A stretch of DNA of 64,000 nucleotides, taken from assembly GCA_947044405.1 (NCBI GenBank), contig CAMRHE010000355.1, forward strand, positions 1,750,501 through 1,814,500, given 5' to 3'. The notes below the pieces were generated by a model. That model searched no databases. It saw only the letters and a list, made by a program, of their open reading frames with translations, and had not been told where the DNA came from. The DNA is from Leptodactylus fallax. Lineage: Eukaryota > Chordata > Amphibia > Anura > Leptodactylidae. Below are positions 11,581 to 23,410 of the stretch, in pieces (positions within the stretch are counted from its first letter, which is position 1; every line of letters begins with the position of its first letter). Made by a program: the position numbers and the translations under genes.

Positions 11581-12553
11581 CCTGCTGGCAGCCCTGTGTG
11601 CTATGTCTGTATCACAGCTCCCTCACTATAATGCGCATACGGGTAGTGCTCCATGGCCATGTCATTCCCCATACAGTACTGTGCATGAAACAGCCATGGA
11701 GTTATTGGGGCCTGCACAGTACTATAGGGGCTGACTATACCGGGAACATACTCAGTAACACCGGATAGTCAGCACATATGTAAGACTTCAGTGAAGGAGC
11801 TGTGGTGTAGGCTATTAGCAGGAAGCTGTTGGGTGGGGCCCCAGAACAAGTTCCTCTGGTGGGCCTAAGGCCCTTCAGTCCGACACTGTATAACGGAGAA
11901 CTATTATATATAAGGGTGGGTTACTATATATAATTGGGAAACTTAAATATGAGGGGGCTATTATAAGGGGGAACTATTATTTATAAGACGGGCTATTATT
12001 TATAAGGGGGGAACTATTATATATAAGGCATCCATTATAAGGGGGAGCTATTATTTATAAGAGGGGAACTATTTATAAGGGGGGTATAATTGTTAAGTGG
12101 GCTTATTTATAAAGGGAGCTATTACTTATAAAGGTGTAATATTATTTATAAGCAGGGACTATAAGGAGGTGCTATAATAACTGATGACTGGGTGCAAAAA
12201 TCTATTAGGCGGTACAAAGGTGCTCATTTGAATTGTGTGTGGTAAAATGGGGCTTGTTATTACTTTTTTGTTGGCAGAAAGGAGGTGTTATTATAGGGGT
12301 TGCCACTGCAAGACGATGGTGTTGTTTGCATTTCAGCATTTGGGGCCCCGCCTTTAATTTTGCCCAGGGCCCCACTTTGTCTAAAACCGGCCCTGCTTGT
12401 ACTACACAAACTTCCAGGGAAGGTTACACATGCAGGATCACTTTTTGATAGCTGTAGCATGAGATTTTAGGAATGATTACTTGAGGGATAGTGGAAGAGT
12501 GAAGAAATCAGGCGATACCTTTTAGAGGCTAACTGAGTATATTTAAAGTAAGC

Positions 12554-12581
12554 TTTCAGGAGTGCTCGCTCCCTTCATCAG
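12554..12581 (-). ncRNA. Hammerhead-ribozyme-like core, left end of Penelope element
   Basis: Inverted copy of the motif at 14075-14102, reading CTGATGA then GAAA on the minus strand (12581 to 12554). It is the copy downstream of the coding region. Confidence 0.5.
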
Positions 12582-12848
12582 ACATGGTGTGATACAAGAA
12601 CTGAAAATTAACAGATTTTTATACACATGGTTTTCAAAGCATTTTAGAGTCCTTAAAAAAAATTGCAATCTAAGTAGAGAAGTTATTTACAACAGGTCAA
12701 AAAAACAGTCTGGAAACTTGTGGTGCGTGACGGAGGGATCAGTAATTCTTGCTGTTATCTGTTTGCTATCAGGAGGTGATTTGTGACCCTCACAGGTCAC
12801 ACATAGTGTGATTTGAAGCTGGCATGAATATTGAGTTCAGTTCATGGT

Positions 12849-14015
12849 TCAAACATAGTGTGACATGAAGCTGGCATGAATATTAAGTCCAAATTGCAGA
12901 GTTTGAAATTTTTGCATAAATTTGTACTCCATTTCTTTTCTTTTCTCCTGTGTCTTAAAATGTCCCATTAAAACCACAACCCGCAAATCTTCAATAGAGT
13001 GGTTTTCTCCGGAGAAATGTGCGGCCACTGGGAGATCGGTTCTGCTGTTATTAATGGTGGATCTGTGTGAGTTCATTCGTTGACTGAGTCTCTGCCCTGT
13101 TTCCCCCACATAGAGGCCTGTGGTGGGACATTGCACACACATTATGAGGTACACCACATTGGAAGACCTGCAGGAAAATGTCCCCCTAATTCTGTGCACC
13201 TGTTGTGACTGTGGGATAGGTACACTGTCAGCGGTGTGGATGTGCTTGCAGGTCATGCACCTTTTATGTAGGCAAGGTGAGGTGCCATTTTCAGTTGGGG
13301 CCTTCAGGGCACTCCGGATGATAATGCGCCTCAGGTTTGGTGGTTGTCGAAAGGAGAGGAGAGGGGGGACTGGAAATATGTCCTTGAGTCTGTTGTCCCT
13401 ATGTAGTACAGGTTGGAGCTCCTTGGCAATCCTTCGTAGGATCTCCAGCTGTGGGTTGTAGGTGACAACTAGGGGCACTCGGGCTTCTTTCTGGGTCTCT
13501 CTATATGTGAGCAGACTGTCTCTGTTAATGGCTGCTGCTTTGTTTAATTGGTTGTCTGTCACTTTTGGTTTGTATCCCAATCTGAGAAATTTCATCCTCA
13601 GATCCAGGAGGTGCTTGTCCAGGTCTGTTTTGTCGGAGCAAATACGATTGTATCGTATAGCCTAGCTGTAGATTATAGATTGTCTTGTGTGCTTGGGGTG
13701 GAAGCTGTCGTTTCTCAGGTAGGCCGTTCTGTCTGTGGGTTTGTGGTATATTGATGTGAGTAGCCAGTGGTCTTTAATGTATATTGTGGTATCCAGAAAG
13801 TGAATTTCACTCCCTGAATAGCTAAGTTTAAGGTTGATGGTCGGGTGAAAGTCATTGAAGTCATTATGGAATTGAAGTAGGGCCTCCTCACCTGCAGTCC
13901 AGATGACAAGGATATCATCGATATAACGAAGGTAAATCATAGGTTTGGTGGTGCATGTTGATAAATATGTTCCTTCCATTTCTGCCATAAAGAGATTTGC
14001 ATATTGGGGTGCACA
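12849..14015 (-). pseudogene. Penelope-like RT C-terminal part + GIY-YIG endonuclease
   Basis: One minus-strand frame covers the RT end and the endonuclease. The RT shows CAPQYANLFMAEMEG and the catalytic box YLRYIDDILVIW, then HFLDTTIY. A single in-frame TAG at 13662-13664 interrupts it. Downstream are the linker, a CLHKRCMTCKHI cysteine cluster, and the GIY-YIG domain (SNVVYLIMC...GLYVGETGQRL...MNSHRSTI), where 'VYLI' and 'YVG' stand for the GIY and YIG motifs. The N-terminal half of the RT is absent. In this family the endonuclease nicks the target and the RT copies RNA onto it. Plus-strand frames here are shadows. Confidence 0.88.
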
Positions 14016-14074
14016 TCTTTGAAAACCATGTGTATAAAAATCTGTTAATTTTCAGTTCTTGTATCACACCATGT

Positions 14075-14102
14075 CTGATGAAGGGAGCGAGCACTCCTGA
14101 AA
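14075..14102 (+). ncRNA. Hammerhead-ribozyme-like core, right end of Penelope element
   Basis: CTGATGA (14075-14081), a short hairpin (GGAG...CTCC) and GAAA (14099-14102) match the two conserved strands of a hammerhead core. Penelope-like elements are known to carry such ribozymes in their terminal repeats. I could not place the third strand with the cleavage site with confidence, so activity is uncertain. Confidence 0.5.
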
Positions 14103-14222
14103 GCTTACTTATAAATATACTCAGTTAGCCTCTAAAAGGTATCGCCTGATTTCTTCACTCTTCCACTACTTTCAATGGCTAACACGGTACAACATTATAC
14201 TACTATCTACTTGAGGGATAGT

Positions 14223-15113
14223 CTGGCAGATTCCTTCCCTAAGTTTGCATCAGGTTAGAGTATTTTCAAAAATTATAAATAAAATAGATCTCCAATAAAT
14301 TTCTTCCTTGGTGGTCTGAGATCTGCAGAACATACACAGTGTGCGAACCTCATTGTGCGAACCTCATTGTGCCTTCTATAGTAAACCTTGGGATATCACA
14401 AATAAAGTAATTTCTTTATGATGTGCTGGAGCAGTTACAGAATGTCTGAAATAATGAGTAATATGTGTCTTATGCTCCAGAAAGTGAGAATATCAGCCAA
14501 GTTGAGCACAGTGCACACACATCAGCGGAGGAGTTACACTGTAATATATTATATTATTTCCATATAAAGTAAAAGGACACTGCTCTTATCAACATGAAAC
14601 TAGAATATTCTGAGTGGTGGGCAATTATGATCAAAAAAGCTTCACAGCACATCAAATGTGATGAGAACGGGACCTAATCTGAACCTAGGCAGCATAATTG
14701 TGAGAATGATGAATACATAAGTATTTTATTTAAAAAAAAATAGAATTTAGAAATTTTTAACTTAGCTTATCTCATCATATACTGTAGTTCTGTAGTGTTC
14801 CATGTTTGGTTCAGATGAACTGTTGAAGGTTTGGGTGTTGTGGCTGTAAGATGTGGCTGTCTGAATGTTCAACTGTTAAGATTTAGCTACCCAAATGTCT
14901 CCTTTCCAACTTGAGGTTGGCCTTATGCAATACTGATGAGAAATCTTCAATGATTCCCTCTGTCTCGCAGTACAATACAGAAACAAAAAACTATAAAGAA
15001 AAAAATAGTGGAAGCGTCACATTGCAGAAACACAGCTTTTTTTGTTGCAGATTTTGCTGCGGTTTTTAAAGCCAAAGCCAAGAGAGACTACAAATAAAAG
15101 GGGATAATATATA
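14223..15113. other. Non-coding interval
   Basis: No gene, repeat array or recognisable transposon end seen, apart from a hairpin-repeat scrap (GCAGATTTTGCTGCGG) near 15048. Confidence 0.4.
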
Positions 15114-15404
15114 CAGTCATATGAAAAAGTTTGGGCACCCCTATTAATCTTAATCATTTTTAGTTCTAAATATTTGGGTGTTTGCAACAGCCATTTAAAT
15201 TTGATATATCTAATAACTGATGGACACAGTAATATTTCAGGATTGAAATGAGGTTTATTGTACTAACAGAAAATGTGCAATATGCATTAAAGCAAAATTT
15301 GACCGGTGCAAAAGTATGGGCACCTCAACAGAAAAGTGACATTAATATTTAGTAGATCCTCCTTTTGCAAAAATAACAGCCTCTAGTCGCTTCCTGTAGC
15401 TTTT

Positions 15405-16551
15405 TTTTTTTTTTAAACTGTAATTTTTATTGAAAAAGTTTTTTAAAAGAAATACAAGGCAATTGTAAAGCAAATAATCTGTTACATCAGAGAAAACAAA
15501 AACAGAAAGACTCAATTTGGGGGAAAACAAAAGACATGACAAAGGAAAGAAACAATAAGGGGAGAAACAAAGTTGGGAGTCAGGCATCAGAGACCCTGTG
15601 TGGCACAGTAGGAATCCCAGTGGGACCAAATTGCTTCAAATGCCTCTACCGTATGGTTGAGGGAGGCGGTCAAGTACTCCAGACTGCGGATGTCCTTCAG
15701 ACGGGCTATCAATTCTGAGACTGCTGGGGGAAGAGCCTTTCTCCAATGGCGTGCTATAAGTGTTTTGGCCGCGGTACACAAGTAAAGGAATAATTTAGAT
15801 GTGTTTTTACCGAGACCTTTTGGAGGGAGATTAAGCAGATAAACCATGGGATCCAGGGGTATACCCTGGATGAAAAGAATGTGAGTCATCCTCTCAACCT
15901 TGAGCCAGAAAGGGCGAACTAAGGGGCATTCCCAAAAAACATGAAACAGTGTTCCAAGTGTTGCCCGGCATCGCCAACAACTAGAAGAAATAGTGGGGTT
16001 AAGAGTATGTAATAAAGCTGGGGTATGATACCAGTGCATAAGTATTTTGTATTGCGTTTCCCTAAACGTTACACAGGAAGAGGATTTAGCTGCACGGGAC
16101 CATATGACCTGCCACTGGCTGTGCGGAATATGGGTGCCCAGGGTTCCAGACCACCGGGTCATATATTTGTGGGCCACCGGGGTCTGCCCCCCCCTGAGAG
16201 GTCAAGAGCCTATAAATATTTGAAATCAGGCCTCTAGTGGAGGTACCTGCCCGACACAGTCATTCAAAAACTGTGGGGAGGGAGACCCGGGTGGACCCAA
16301 ACTGGGAAACAACAAAATGGACTATTTGCTGATAATGGAACCACTCTGAGGTAGGCAAGTGCTGTATGGAAGTAAGGTAGTCGAAGGACCTGAGCTCCAA
16401 GGTCGACGGGTCCACCAAGTCTGCTATGTGGAACAAACCCAACCCACTCCAGGGCCTGACCATAGCGGTGGTGAGTCCGCTTGGAAGGAGTGGATTATAT
16501 AAAAAGGAAATCATAGATGAGTGCGGAGCGGCCAATCGAAAGAGCTTAGAA
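15405..16551 (-). mobile_element. 5'-truncated L1/Tx1-like LINE inserted in the Tc1 element
   Basis: A T run at its left edge is the poly-A tail of a minus-strand insertion. Target duplication CTTCCTGTAGCTTTT at 15390-15404 and 16552-16566 (15 bp). It codes for the ORF2 C-terminus only. Confidence 0.88.
15587..16535 (-). pseudogene. L1/Tx1-like ORF2 C-terminal domain
   Basis: Frames 16260-16535 and 15587-16177 together give the region after RT. They include LRSFDYLTSIQHLPTSEW, then the zinc-knuckle-like CWRC...GTLFHVFWECPLVRPFW (C-x2-C...H...C) typical of the ORF2 C-terminus in this clade. A frame break lies between the two parts, and the upstream RT is lost by 5' truncation. Confidence 0.8.
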
Positions 16552-17934
16552 CTTCCTGTAGCTTTTAATCAGTTCCTGGATCCTGGATGAAGGTATTTTT
16601 GACCATTCCTCTTTACAAAACAATTCCAGTTCAGATAAGTTTGATGGTCGCCGAGCATGGACAGCCCGCTTCAAATAATCCCACATATGTTCAATGATAT
16701 TCAGGTCTGGGGACTGGGATGGCCATTCCAGAACATTGTAATTGTTCCTCTGCATGAATGCCTGACTAGATTTGGAGCTGTGTTTTGGATCATTGTCTTG
16801 CTGAAATATCCATCCCCGGCGTAACTTCAAATTCGTCACTGATTCTTGTACATTATTCTCAAGAATCTGCTGATACTGAGTTGAATCCATGCGACCCTCA
16901 ACTTTAACAAGATTCCCGGTGCCGGCATTGGCCACACAGCCCCAAAGCATGATGGAACCTCCACCAAATTTTACAGTGGGTAGCAAGTGTTTTTCTTGGA
17001 ATGCTGTGTTTTTTTGACGCCATGCATAATGCCTTTTTGTATGACCAAACAACTCAATCTTTGTTTCATCAGTCCACAGGACCTTCTTCCAAAATGAAGC
17101 TGGCTTGTCCAAATGTGCTTTTGCATACCTCAGGCGACTCTGTTTGTGGCGTGCTTTCAGAAACGGCTTCTTTCGCATCACTCTCCCATACAGCTTCTCC
17201 TTTTGCAAAGTGTGCTATATTGTTGACCGATGCACAGTGACGCCATCTGCAGCAAGATGATGCTGCAGCTCTATGGAGGTGGTCTGTGGATTGTCCTTGA
17301 CTGTTCTCACCATTCTTCTTCTCTGCCTTTCTGATATTTTTCTTGGCCTGCCACTTCTGGGCTTAACAAGAACTGTCCCTGTGGTCTTCCATTTCCTTAA
17401 TATGTTCCTCACAGTGTAAACTGACAGGTTAAATCTCTGAGACAACTTTTTGTATCCTTCCCCTGAACAACTATGTTGAACAAACTTTGTTTTCAGATCA
17501 TTTGAGAGTTGTTTTGAGGAGCCCATGATGCCACTCTTCAGAGGAGATTCAAATAGGAGAACAACTTGCAATTGGCCACCTTAAATACCTTTTCTCATGA
17601 TTGGATACACCTGGTTATGAAGTTCAAAGCTCAGTGAGGTTACAAAACCAATTTTGTGCTTCAGTAAGTCAGTAAAAAGTAGTTAGGAGTATTCAAATCA
17701 ATAAAATGATAAGGGTACCCAAATTTTTGCACCGGTCAAATTTTGGTTTAATGCATATTGCACATTTTCTGTTAGTACAATACACCTCATTTCAATCCTG
17801 AAATATTACTGTGTCCATCAGTTATTAGATATATCAAATTGAAATGGCTGTTGCAAACACCCAAATATTTAGAACTAAAAATGATTAAGATTAATAGGGG
17901 TGCCCAAACTTTTTCATATGACTGTATATATATA

Positions 17935-19580
17935 CAGTCATATGAAAAAGTTTGGGCACCCCTATTAATCTTAATCATTTTTAGTTCTAAATATTTGGGT
18001 GTTTGCAACAGCCATTTCAATTTGATATATCTAATAACTGATGGACACAGTAATATTTCAGGATTGAAATGAGGTTTATTGTACTAACAGAAAATATGCA
18101 ATATGCATTAAACCAAAATTTGACCGGTGCAAAAGTATGGGCACCTCAACAGAAAAGTGACATTAATATTTAGTAGATCCTCCCTTTGCAAAAATAACAG
18201 CCTCTAGTCGCTTCCTGTAGCTTTTAATCAGTTCCTGGATCCTGGATGAAGGTATTTTTGACCATTCCGCTTTACAAAACAATTCCAGTTCAGTTAAGTT
18301 TGATTGTCGCCGAGCATGGACAGCCCGCTTCAAATTATCCCACAGATGTTCAATGATATTCAGGTCTGGGGACTGGGATGGCCATTCCAGAACATTGTAA
18401 TTGTTCCTCTGCATGAATGCCTGAGTAGATTTGGAGCTGTGTTTTGGATCATTGTCTTGCTGAAATATCCATCCCCGGCGTTACTTCAAATTCGTCACTG
18501 TTTCTTGTACATTATTCTCAAGAATCTGCTGATACTGAGTTGAATCCATGCGACCCTCAACTTTAACAAGATTCCCGGTGCCGGCATTGGCCACACAGCC
18601 CCAAAGCATGATGGAACCTCCACCAAATTTTACAGTGGGTAGCAAGTGTTTTTCTTGGAATGCTGTGTTTTTTTGACGCCATGCATAACGCCTTTTTGTA
18701 TGACCAAACAACTCAATCTTTGTTTCATCAGTCCACAGGACCTTCTTCCAAAATGAAGCTGGCTTGTCCAAATGTGCTTTTGCATACCTCAGGCGACTCT
18801 GTTTGTGGCGTGCTTTCAGAAACGGCTTCTTTCGCATCACTCTCCCATACAGCTTCTCCTTGTGCAAAGTGTGCTGTATTGTTGACCGATGCACAGTGAC
18901 ACCATCTGCAGCAAGATGATGCTGCAGCTCTTTGGAGGTGGTCTGTGGATTGTCCTTGACTGTTCTCACCATTCTTCTTCTCTGCCTTTCTGATATTTTT
19001 CTTGGCCTGCCACTTCTGGGCTTAACAAGAACTGTCCCTGTGGTCTTCCATTTCCTTACTATGTTCCTCACAGTGGAAACTGACAGGTTAAATCTCTGAG
19101 ACAACTTTTTGTATCCTTCCCCTGAACAACTATGTTGAACAATCTTTGTTTTCAGATCATTTGAGAGTTGTTTTGAGGAGCCCATGATGCCACTCTTCAG
19201 AGGAGATTCAAATAGGAGAACAACTTGCAATTGGCCACCTTAAATACCTTTTCTCATGATTGGATACACCTGGCTATGAAGTTCAAAGCTCAGTGAGGTT
19301 ACAAAACCAATTTTGTGCTTCAGTAAGTCAGTAAAAAGTAGTTAGGAGTATTCAAATCAATAAAATGATAAGGGTACCCAAATTTTTGCACCGGTCAAAT
19401 TTTGGTTTAATGCATATTGCACATTTTCTGTTAGTACAATAAACCTCATTTGAATCCTGAAATATTACTGTGTCCATCGGTTATTAGATATATCAAATTG
19501 AAATGGCTGTTGCAAACACCCAAATATTTAGAACTAAAAATGATTAAGATTAATAGGGGTGCCCAAACTTTTTCATATGA

Positions 19581-19583
<3 letters not shown>
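17935..19583 (-). mobile_element. Tc1-like transposon (copy 2), structurally complete
   Basis: 1649 bp from CAGTCATATG (17935) to CATATGACTG (19583), with long inverted repeats almost identical to those of copy 1. It lies only 10 bp of TA-repeat from copy 1, in the same orientation, and is followed by a (TA)n run. Confidence 0.93.
18163..19185 (-). pseudogene. Tc1 transposase with one in-frame stop
   Basis: The frame runs MGSSKQLSND... to ...AKGGSTKY, 340 sense positions, the usual Tc1 length, interrupted only by a TAA at 18481-18483 where copy 1 has TTA (Leu). HTH, GRPRK linker, and the DD34E residues in [23 protein letters not shown] and SPDLNIIEHLWDNLK are all visible. Start chosen at MGSSKQ rather than 15 codons upstream because this is the conserved family start. 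Confidence 0.9.

Positions 19584-19621
<38 letters not shown>
19584..19621. repeat. (TA)n microsatellite
   Basis: About 18 uninterrupted TA dinucleotides between two Tc1-type elements, the expected target for Tc1 insertion. Confidence 0.95.
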
Positions 19622-19624
<3 letters not shown>

Positions 19625-20240
19625 GGGAAAAAAAGTAGACCTTAACTATGAGAGACAAAATGAGAAAACATATCTAGAAAATCACATTGTCTGATTTTAT
19701 AAGAATTTATTATTTATGGTGGAAAATAAGTATTTGGTCATCTACAAACAAGCAAGATTTCTGGCTCTCACATCATGGGTTGCGGCTGTTTCTCTGCAAA
19801 GGGACCAGGACGACTGATCCGTGTACATGAAAGAAGGAATGGGGCCATGTATCGTGAGATTTTGAGTGCAAACCTCCTTCCATCAGCAAGGACATTGAAG
19901 ATGAAACGTGGCTGGGTCTTTCAGCATGACAATGATCCCAAGCACACCGCCAGGGCAACAAAGGAGTGGCTTGACCTCTGTCATTGCCAACAAAGGATAT
20001 ATAACAAAGTATTGAGATGAACTTTTGTTATTGACCAAATACTTATTTTCCACCATAATTTGCAAATAAGTTCTTTAAAAATCAGACAATGTGATTTTCT
20101 GGATTTGTTTTCTCATTTTGTCTCTCATAGTTGAGGTCTACCTATAATGTCAGTTACAGGCCTCTCTCATCTTTTTAAGCGGGAGAACTTGCACAAGTGG
20201 TGGCTGACTAAATACTTTTTTTTCCCCATTTTTCCCCACA
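19622..20240 (+). mobile_element. Internally deleted Tc1 element (AGTGGGGAAAAAAAGTA family)
   Basis: Left end AGTGGGGAAAAAAAGTA, right end complementary (TACTTTTTTTTCCCCATT...CCCCACA). Subterminal blocks such as GAGACAAAATGAGAAAACA and AATCACATTGTCTGATTTT match the larger Tc1 element at 49754-58170. It carries only the middle of the transposase. Confidence 0.8.
19775..19975 (+). pseudogene. Tc1 transposase middle fragment
   Basis: [20 protein letters not shown] to [20 protein letters not shown] contains the second catalytic Asp region. Both the HTH domain and the SPDLNPIE block are deleted. Confidence 0.85.
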
Positions 20241-20248
20241 TATATATA

Positions 20249-21122
<874 letters not shown>

Positions 21123-21661
21123 ATAATATAGGAAGTTCTTATACTTCTACCTTCTACTCAATCCACTCCTGGCTTTTGGCTCAAAAAAAACACATCCGAA
21201 CCTGCAACAATAGTTGACGGGTTTTTTGTATGTGTAGCTGTAGGTTTTTTTTTTCTTCAGTGTGTGAGTGGCCACCTTAGCTGCCGAATCTCCACCGTAA
21301 TATACAGCCCTGTATATTGTCCTGGCGACAATGCCTGCAATCAGTTCCCACAGGCACCACTATTTTGGGGTGGATCGCCTCCCCCCTTTGGAGCGAGATT
21401 TATTGCCTAGGCAGCCTGTAACAGACCTAAAGGCATTTCACAATACATTGCAATGCATTAGCATTAGGTTGAAGCCCCATGTTGCAAAAACGTTGCGTTT
21501 TACAGTACCTGCAAAGTGAATTGGGTTTCTGGCTAATCCCATCCACACAATGCAGAAAGAAATCCACAGCGAAGCATTTCCGCAGCATGTTTTTCCACAG
21601 CGTTTTATTTTGCTGCGTTTTGCTATATATATGGAAAAGTGTTAAATCATAACCAGAGCTA
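21123..21661. other. Non-coding interval
   Basis: No gene. Hairpin-repeat fragments with TTTCCGCAGCATG and CAGCGTTTTATTTTGCTGCG near 21575-21620. Confidence 0.4.
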
Positions 21662-21846
21662 CAGTGGGTATGGAAAGTATTCAGACCCCTTTAAATTTTT
21701 AATTCTTTGTTTCATTGCAGCCATTTGCTAAAAGCAAAAAAGTTCATTTTATTTCTCATTAATGTACACTCAGCACCCCATCTTGACAGAAAATGAAACA
21801 AAGAGTGAAAAATTTAAAGGGGTCTGAATACTTTCTGTACCCACTG
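21662..21846. mobile_element. Tc1/mariner MITE, 185 bp
   Basis: Perfect-looking inverted ends CAGTGGGTATGGAAAGTATT and the complement ending GTACCCACTG, flanked by TA on both sides (21660-21661, 21847-21848). GACCCCTTTAAATTTTT and AAAAATTTAAAGGGGTC extend the arms. No coding sequence. Confidence 0.9.
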
Positions 21847-21849
21847 TAT

Positions 21850-22165
21850 ATAAATTTGGTACCGCCATGCCGAACTGCAAAATATAGGTAATGTGATTTT
21901 GGCGGCACAGTGAACGCTGTAAAACAAAACCCAAAAGTGGTGCAAATGCAGTTCTTCACTATTTCCACCCATCTATTTCTGACAAGTTTTCCAGCTTCCC
22001 AGTACATAATATGAACTATTAAATGGCACCATTACAAATTATAGTTTGTCCCACAAAAAAATAAGCCCTAATATGGCACTGTGAACAGAAAAGTTAAAAA
22101 GTTATGGCTTTTGGAAGGAGGGGAGTAAAAAAAAACAAAAATCAAAAAATGGCAGAAAGGGGTTA
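21850..22165. repeat. Dispersed repeat, shorter copy
   Basis: Blocks AAATTTGGTACCGCCATG, CCAGCTTCCCAGTACAT and TTATGGCTTTTGGAAGG recur in the same order at 36955-37220. Non-coding on both strands. Class not recognised. Confidence 0.7.
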
Positions 22166-23410
22166 AATCCCATCCACTATTCTGCTACTGTACATCACAA
22201 TGGGCTAGCTGCTGGTCATTCCACCATGACTAACCCATTGCAAACTCGGACGGTGTCTCCCCGGTCTTAAAGGGGGTATTTTTGGCTTTTGGTAAAGAAA
22301 AATGTCAGCAGATCATGTCCTACCATTCCAATTTAATATGCTACTTTTATCTGCTACTAATGTTGCAGACATTTTTGTGTCTGTTCCAGTTATCTAAATA
22401 GGACTTGCAACAACCCATATGTGCTGCTAAAACAATCCCATTCAGATGAGTGGAACTTATTTTCAGTCATATAGATTTCTGCAACATAATGGTTTCGCAC
22501 TTATGCATGTACAAAAAAAAAATAAAAATTATATATAGGCCGATAAAGTGTGCCACCTTGTGGCTAGTTGTAAAGATTGAACTGAAGTGTCAATATTCAG
22601 TAAAAATCTGCAGTAATTCCACATAATAATAGGCATTAGAATTATTAAACATTACCTGAATTATACAAATGAAAAAAAAACAAAAAACTATTCTACTAAT
22701 TTGTTATTATCTGCTGCAAATCCACCGTATTAAAACATAATTTATCTGGCAGTATTCTGGCATACTTCCCAACGGTTCCTATCTTGAGAGGACATTACCA
22801 CCTAGTGAACCACAAAAGGGGTGGGATTTACGTAAATACCACCAAAAAGTGCCAGTTTGGGAGTGTTCTTAGAGTGGAGCATACATGTCTTGCCAATTTC
22901 AATGTTTGCAAGTATGTTAAGAATTCTATTTTGATTCCATCTGATATAGACTTTAAGGTATGTTCATTGGATGTAAAGCTTAAGTTCTGTATTTACATCA
23001 CATTATAATAAACACATCACACATGTACAGTGACGGAGTAGCATATACATCTAGAAAAAGATTAGAGGTGCATATACAAATGAAACAGTTATTTCCATAA
23101 ATTATGAAAACATTTCCAGCACCACAGGCGCTTTATCGTCATTAAACAAAAAAAAGGGGTTGAATCCTCAGCTCACCATGTCCACATGCAGATGAATTCC
23201 ATAAAAAACGCCAAAGAATGCAAAGGAACGCTCTCCGGACTTCCTCAGAGCAAGATGTATTAGAAATGAAAATTAAAAACGGTTCCAGCATCCAAGAATT
23301 GTAATTATTTGAATAAAATATAGCTTTTAATTCATAATGGATTTAAAAAGTAACAACAGTTACATGGGAAAAAGATCCACGGAAAAGCCTACGCGTTTCA
23401 GGGCGTATAG
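22166..23410. other. Non-coding interval before the foldback
   Basis: No gene. 22760-22900 resembles one end of an interspersed repeat (GCATACTTCCCAACGG). 23190-23410 holds, on the minus strand, a CCTGAAACGCGTAGG hairpin region followed by AATTAAAAGCTATATTTTAT, a tail typical of interspersed repeats. Confidence 0.4.

Larger units (their letters stand above)
8875..12395. mobile_element. Non-autonomous hAT transposon with 60-bp minisatellite
   Basis: Termini CAGGGCCGGCGTTAG (8875) and CTAAAACCGGCCCTG (ending 12395) are inverted repeats, flanked by perfect 8-bp duplications CTTGTACT (8867-8874 and 12396-12403). GGGCAATTGCCCAGGGCC and TTTTGCCCAGGGCCCC continue the inverted match. The interior contains a MITE-like block (9030-9380), a minisatellite with a nested solo LTR, and degenerate GGGGGAACTATTATTTATAA repeats (11885-12190). 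No transposase. Confidence 0.9.
12493..14208 (-). mobile_element. Penelope-like retroelement, 5'-truncated, with inverted ends
   Basis: Flanked by a perfect 14-bp duplication ACTTGAGGGATAGT (12479-12492 and 14209-14222). About 150 bp at the left end (12493-12640) is repeated in inverted orientation at 14015-14170; each copy contains the CTGATGA...GAAA motif. The minus strand codes for RT and GIY-YIG endonuclease. Terminal repeats, variable 5' truncation and tRNA-independent priming are known for Penelope-like elements. Confidence 0.88.
15342..17526 (-). pseudogene. Tc1 transposase, broken by a stop and a LINE insertion
   Basis: Starts MGSSKQLSNDLKTK (about 17526). It has an N-terminal paired-like HTH with the GRPRK linker, then an in-frame TAG at 17215-17217 where the sister copy reads CAG. 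The catalytic part shows WTDETKIELFG and [12 protein letters not shown], then SPDLNIIEHMWDYLK (DD34E triad). The frame reaches KSYRK, where a LINE is inserted, and resumes at 15404 as RLEAVIFAKGGSTKY. Not functional. Confidence 0.9.
15114..17924 (-). mobile_element. Tc1-like transposon (copy 1), interrupted by a LINE
   Basis: Inverted ends begin CAGTCATATGAAAAAGTTTG at 15114 and end at 17924, next to TA. The inverted repeats extend about 210 bp and hold an inner direct-repeat-like GGTGCAAAAGTATGGGCACC motif, i.e. an IR/DR-type layout. Without the LINE (15405-16551) it matches the 1.65-kb neighbour at 17935-19583 closely. Confidence 0.92.

Noticed and set aside
10196..11734. Open frames of up to 208 codons on the plus strand
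   Set aside because: Repeat translations of the 60-bp minisatellite inside the hAT element.
13120..13754. Plus-strand frames across the Penelope coding region
   Set aside because: Antisense shadows of the GIY-YIG/RT frame.
17787..18072. Identical 77-residue frames on opposite strands
   Set aside because: They arise from the long inverted repeats of two adjacent Tc1 copies, not from genes.
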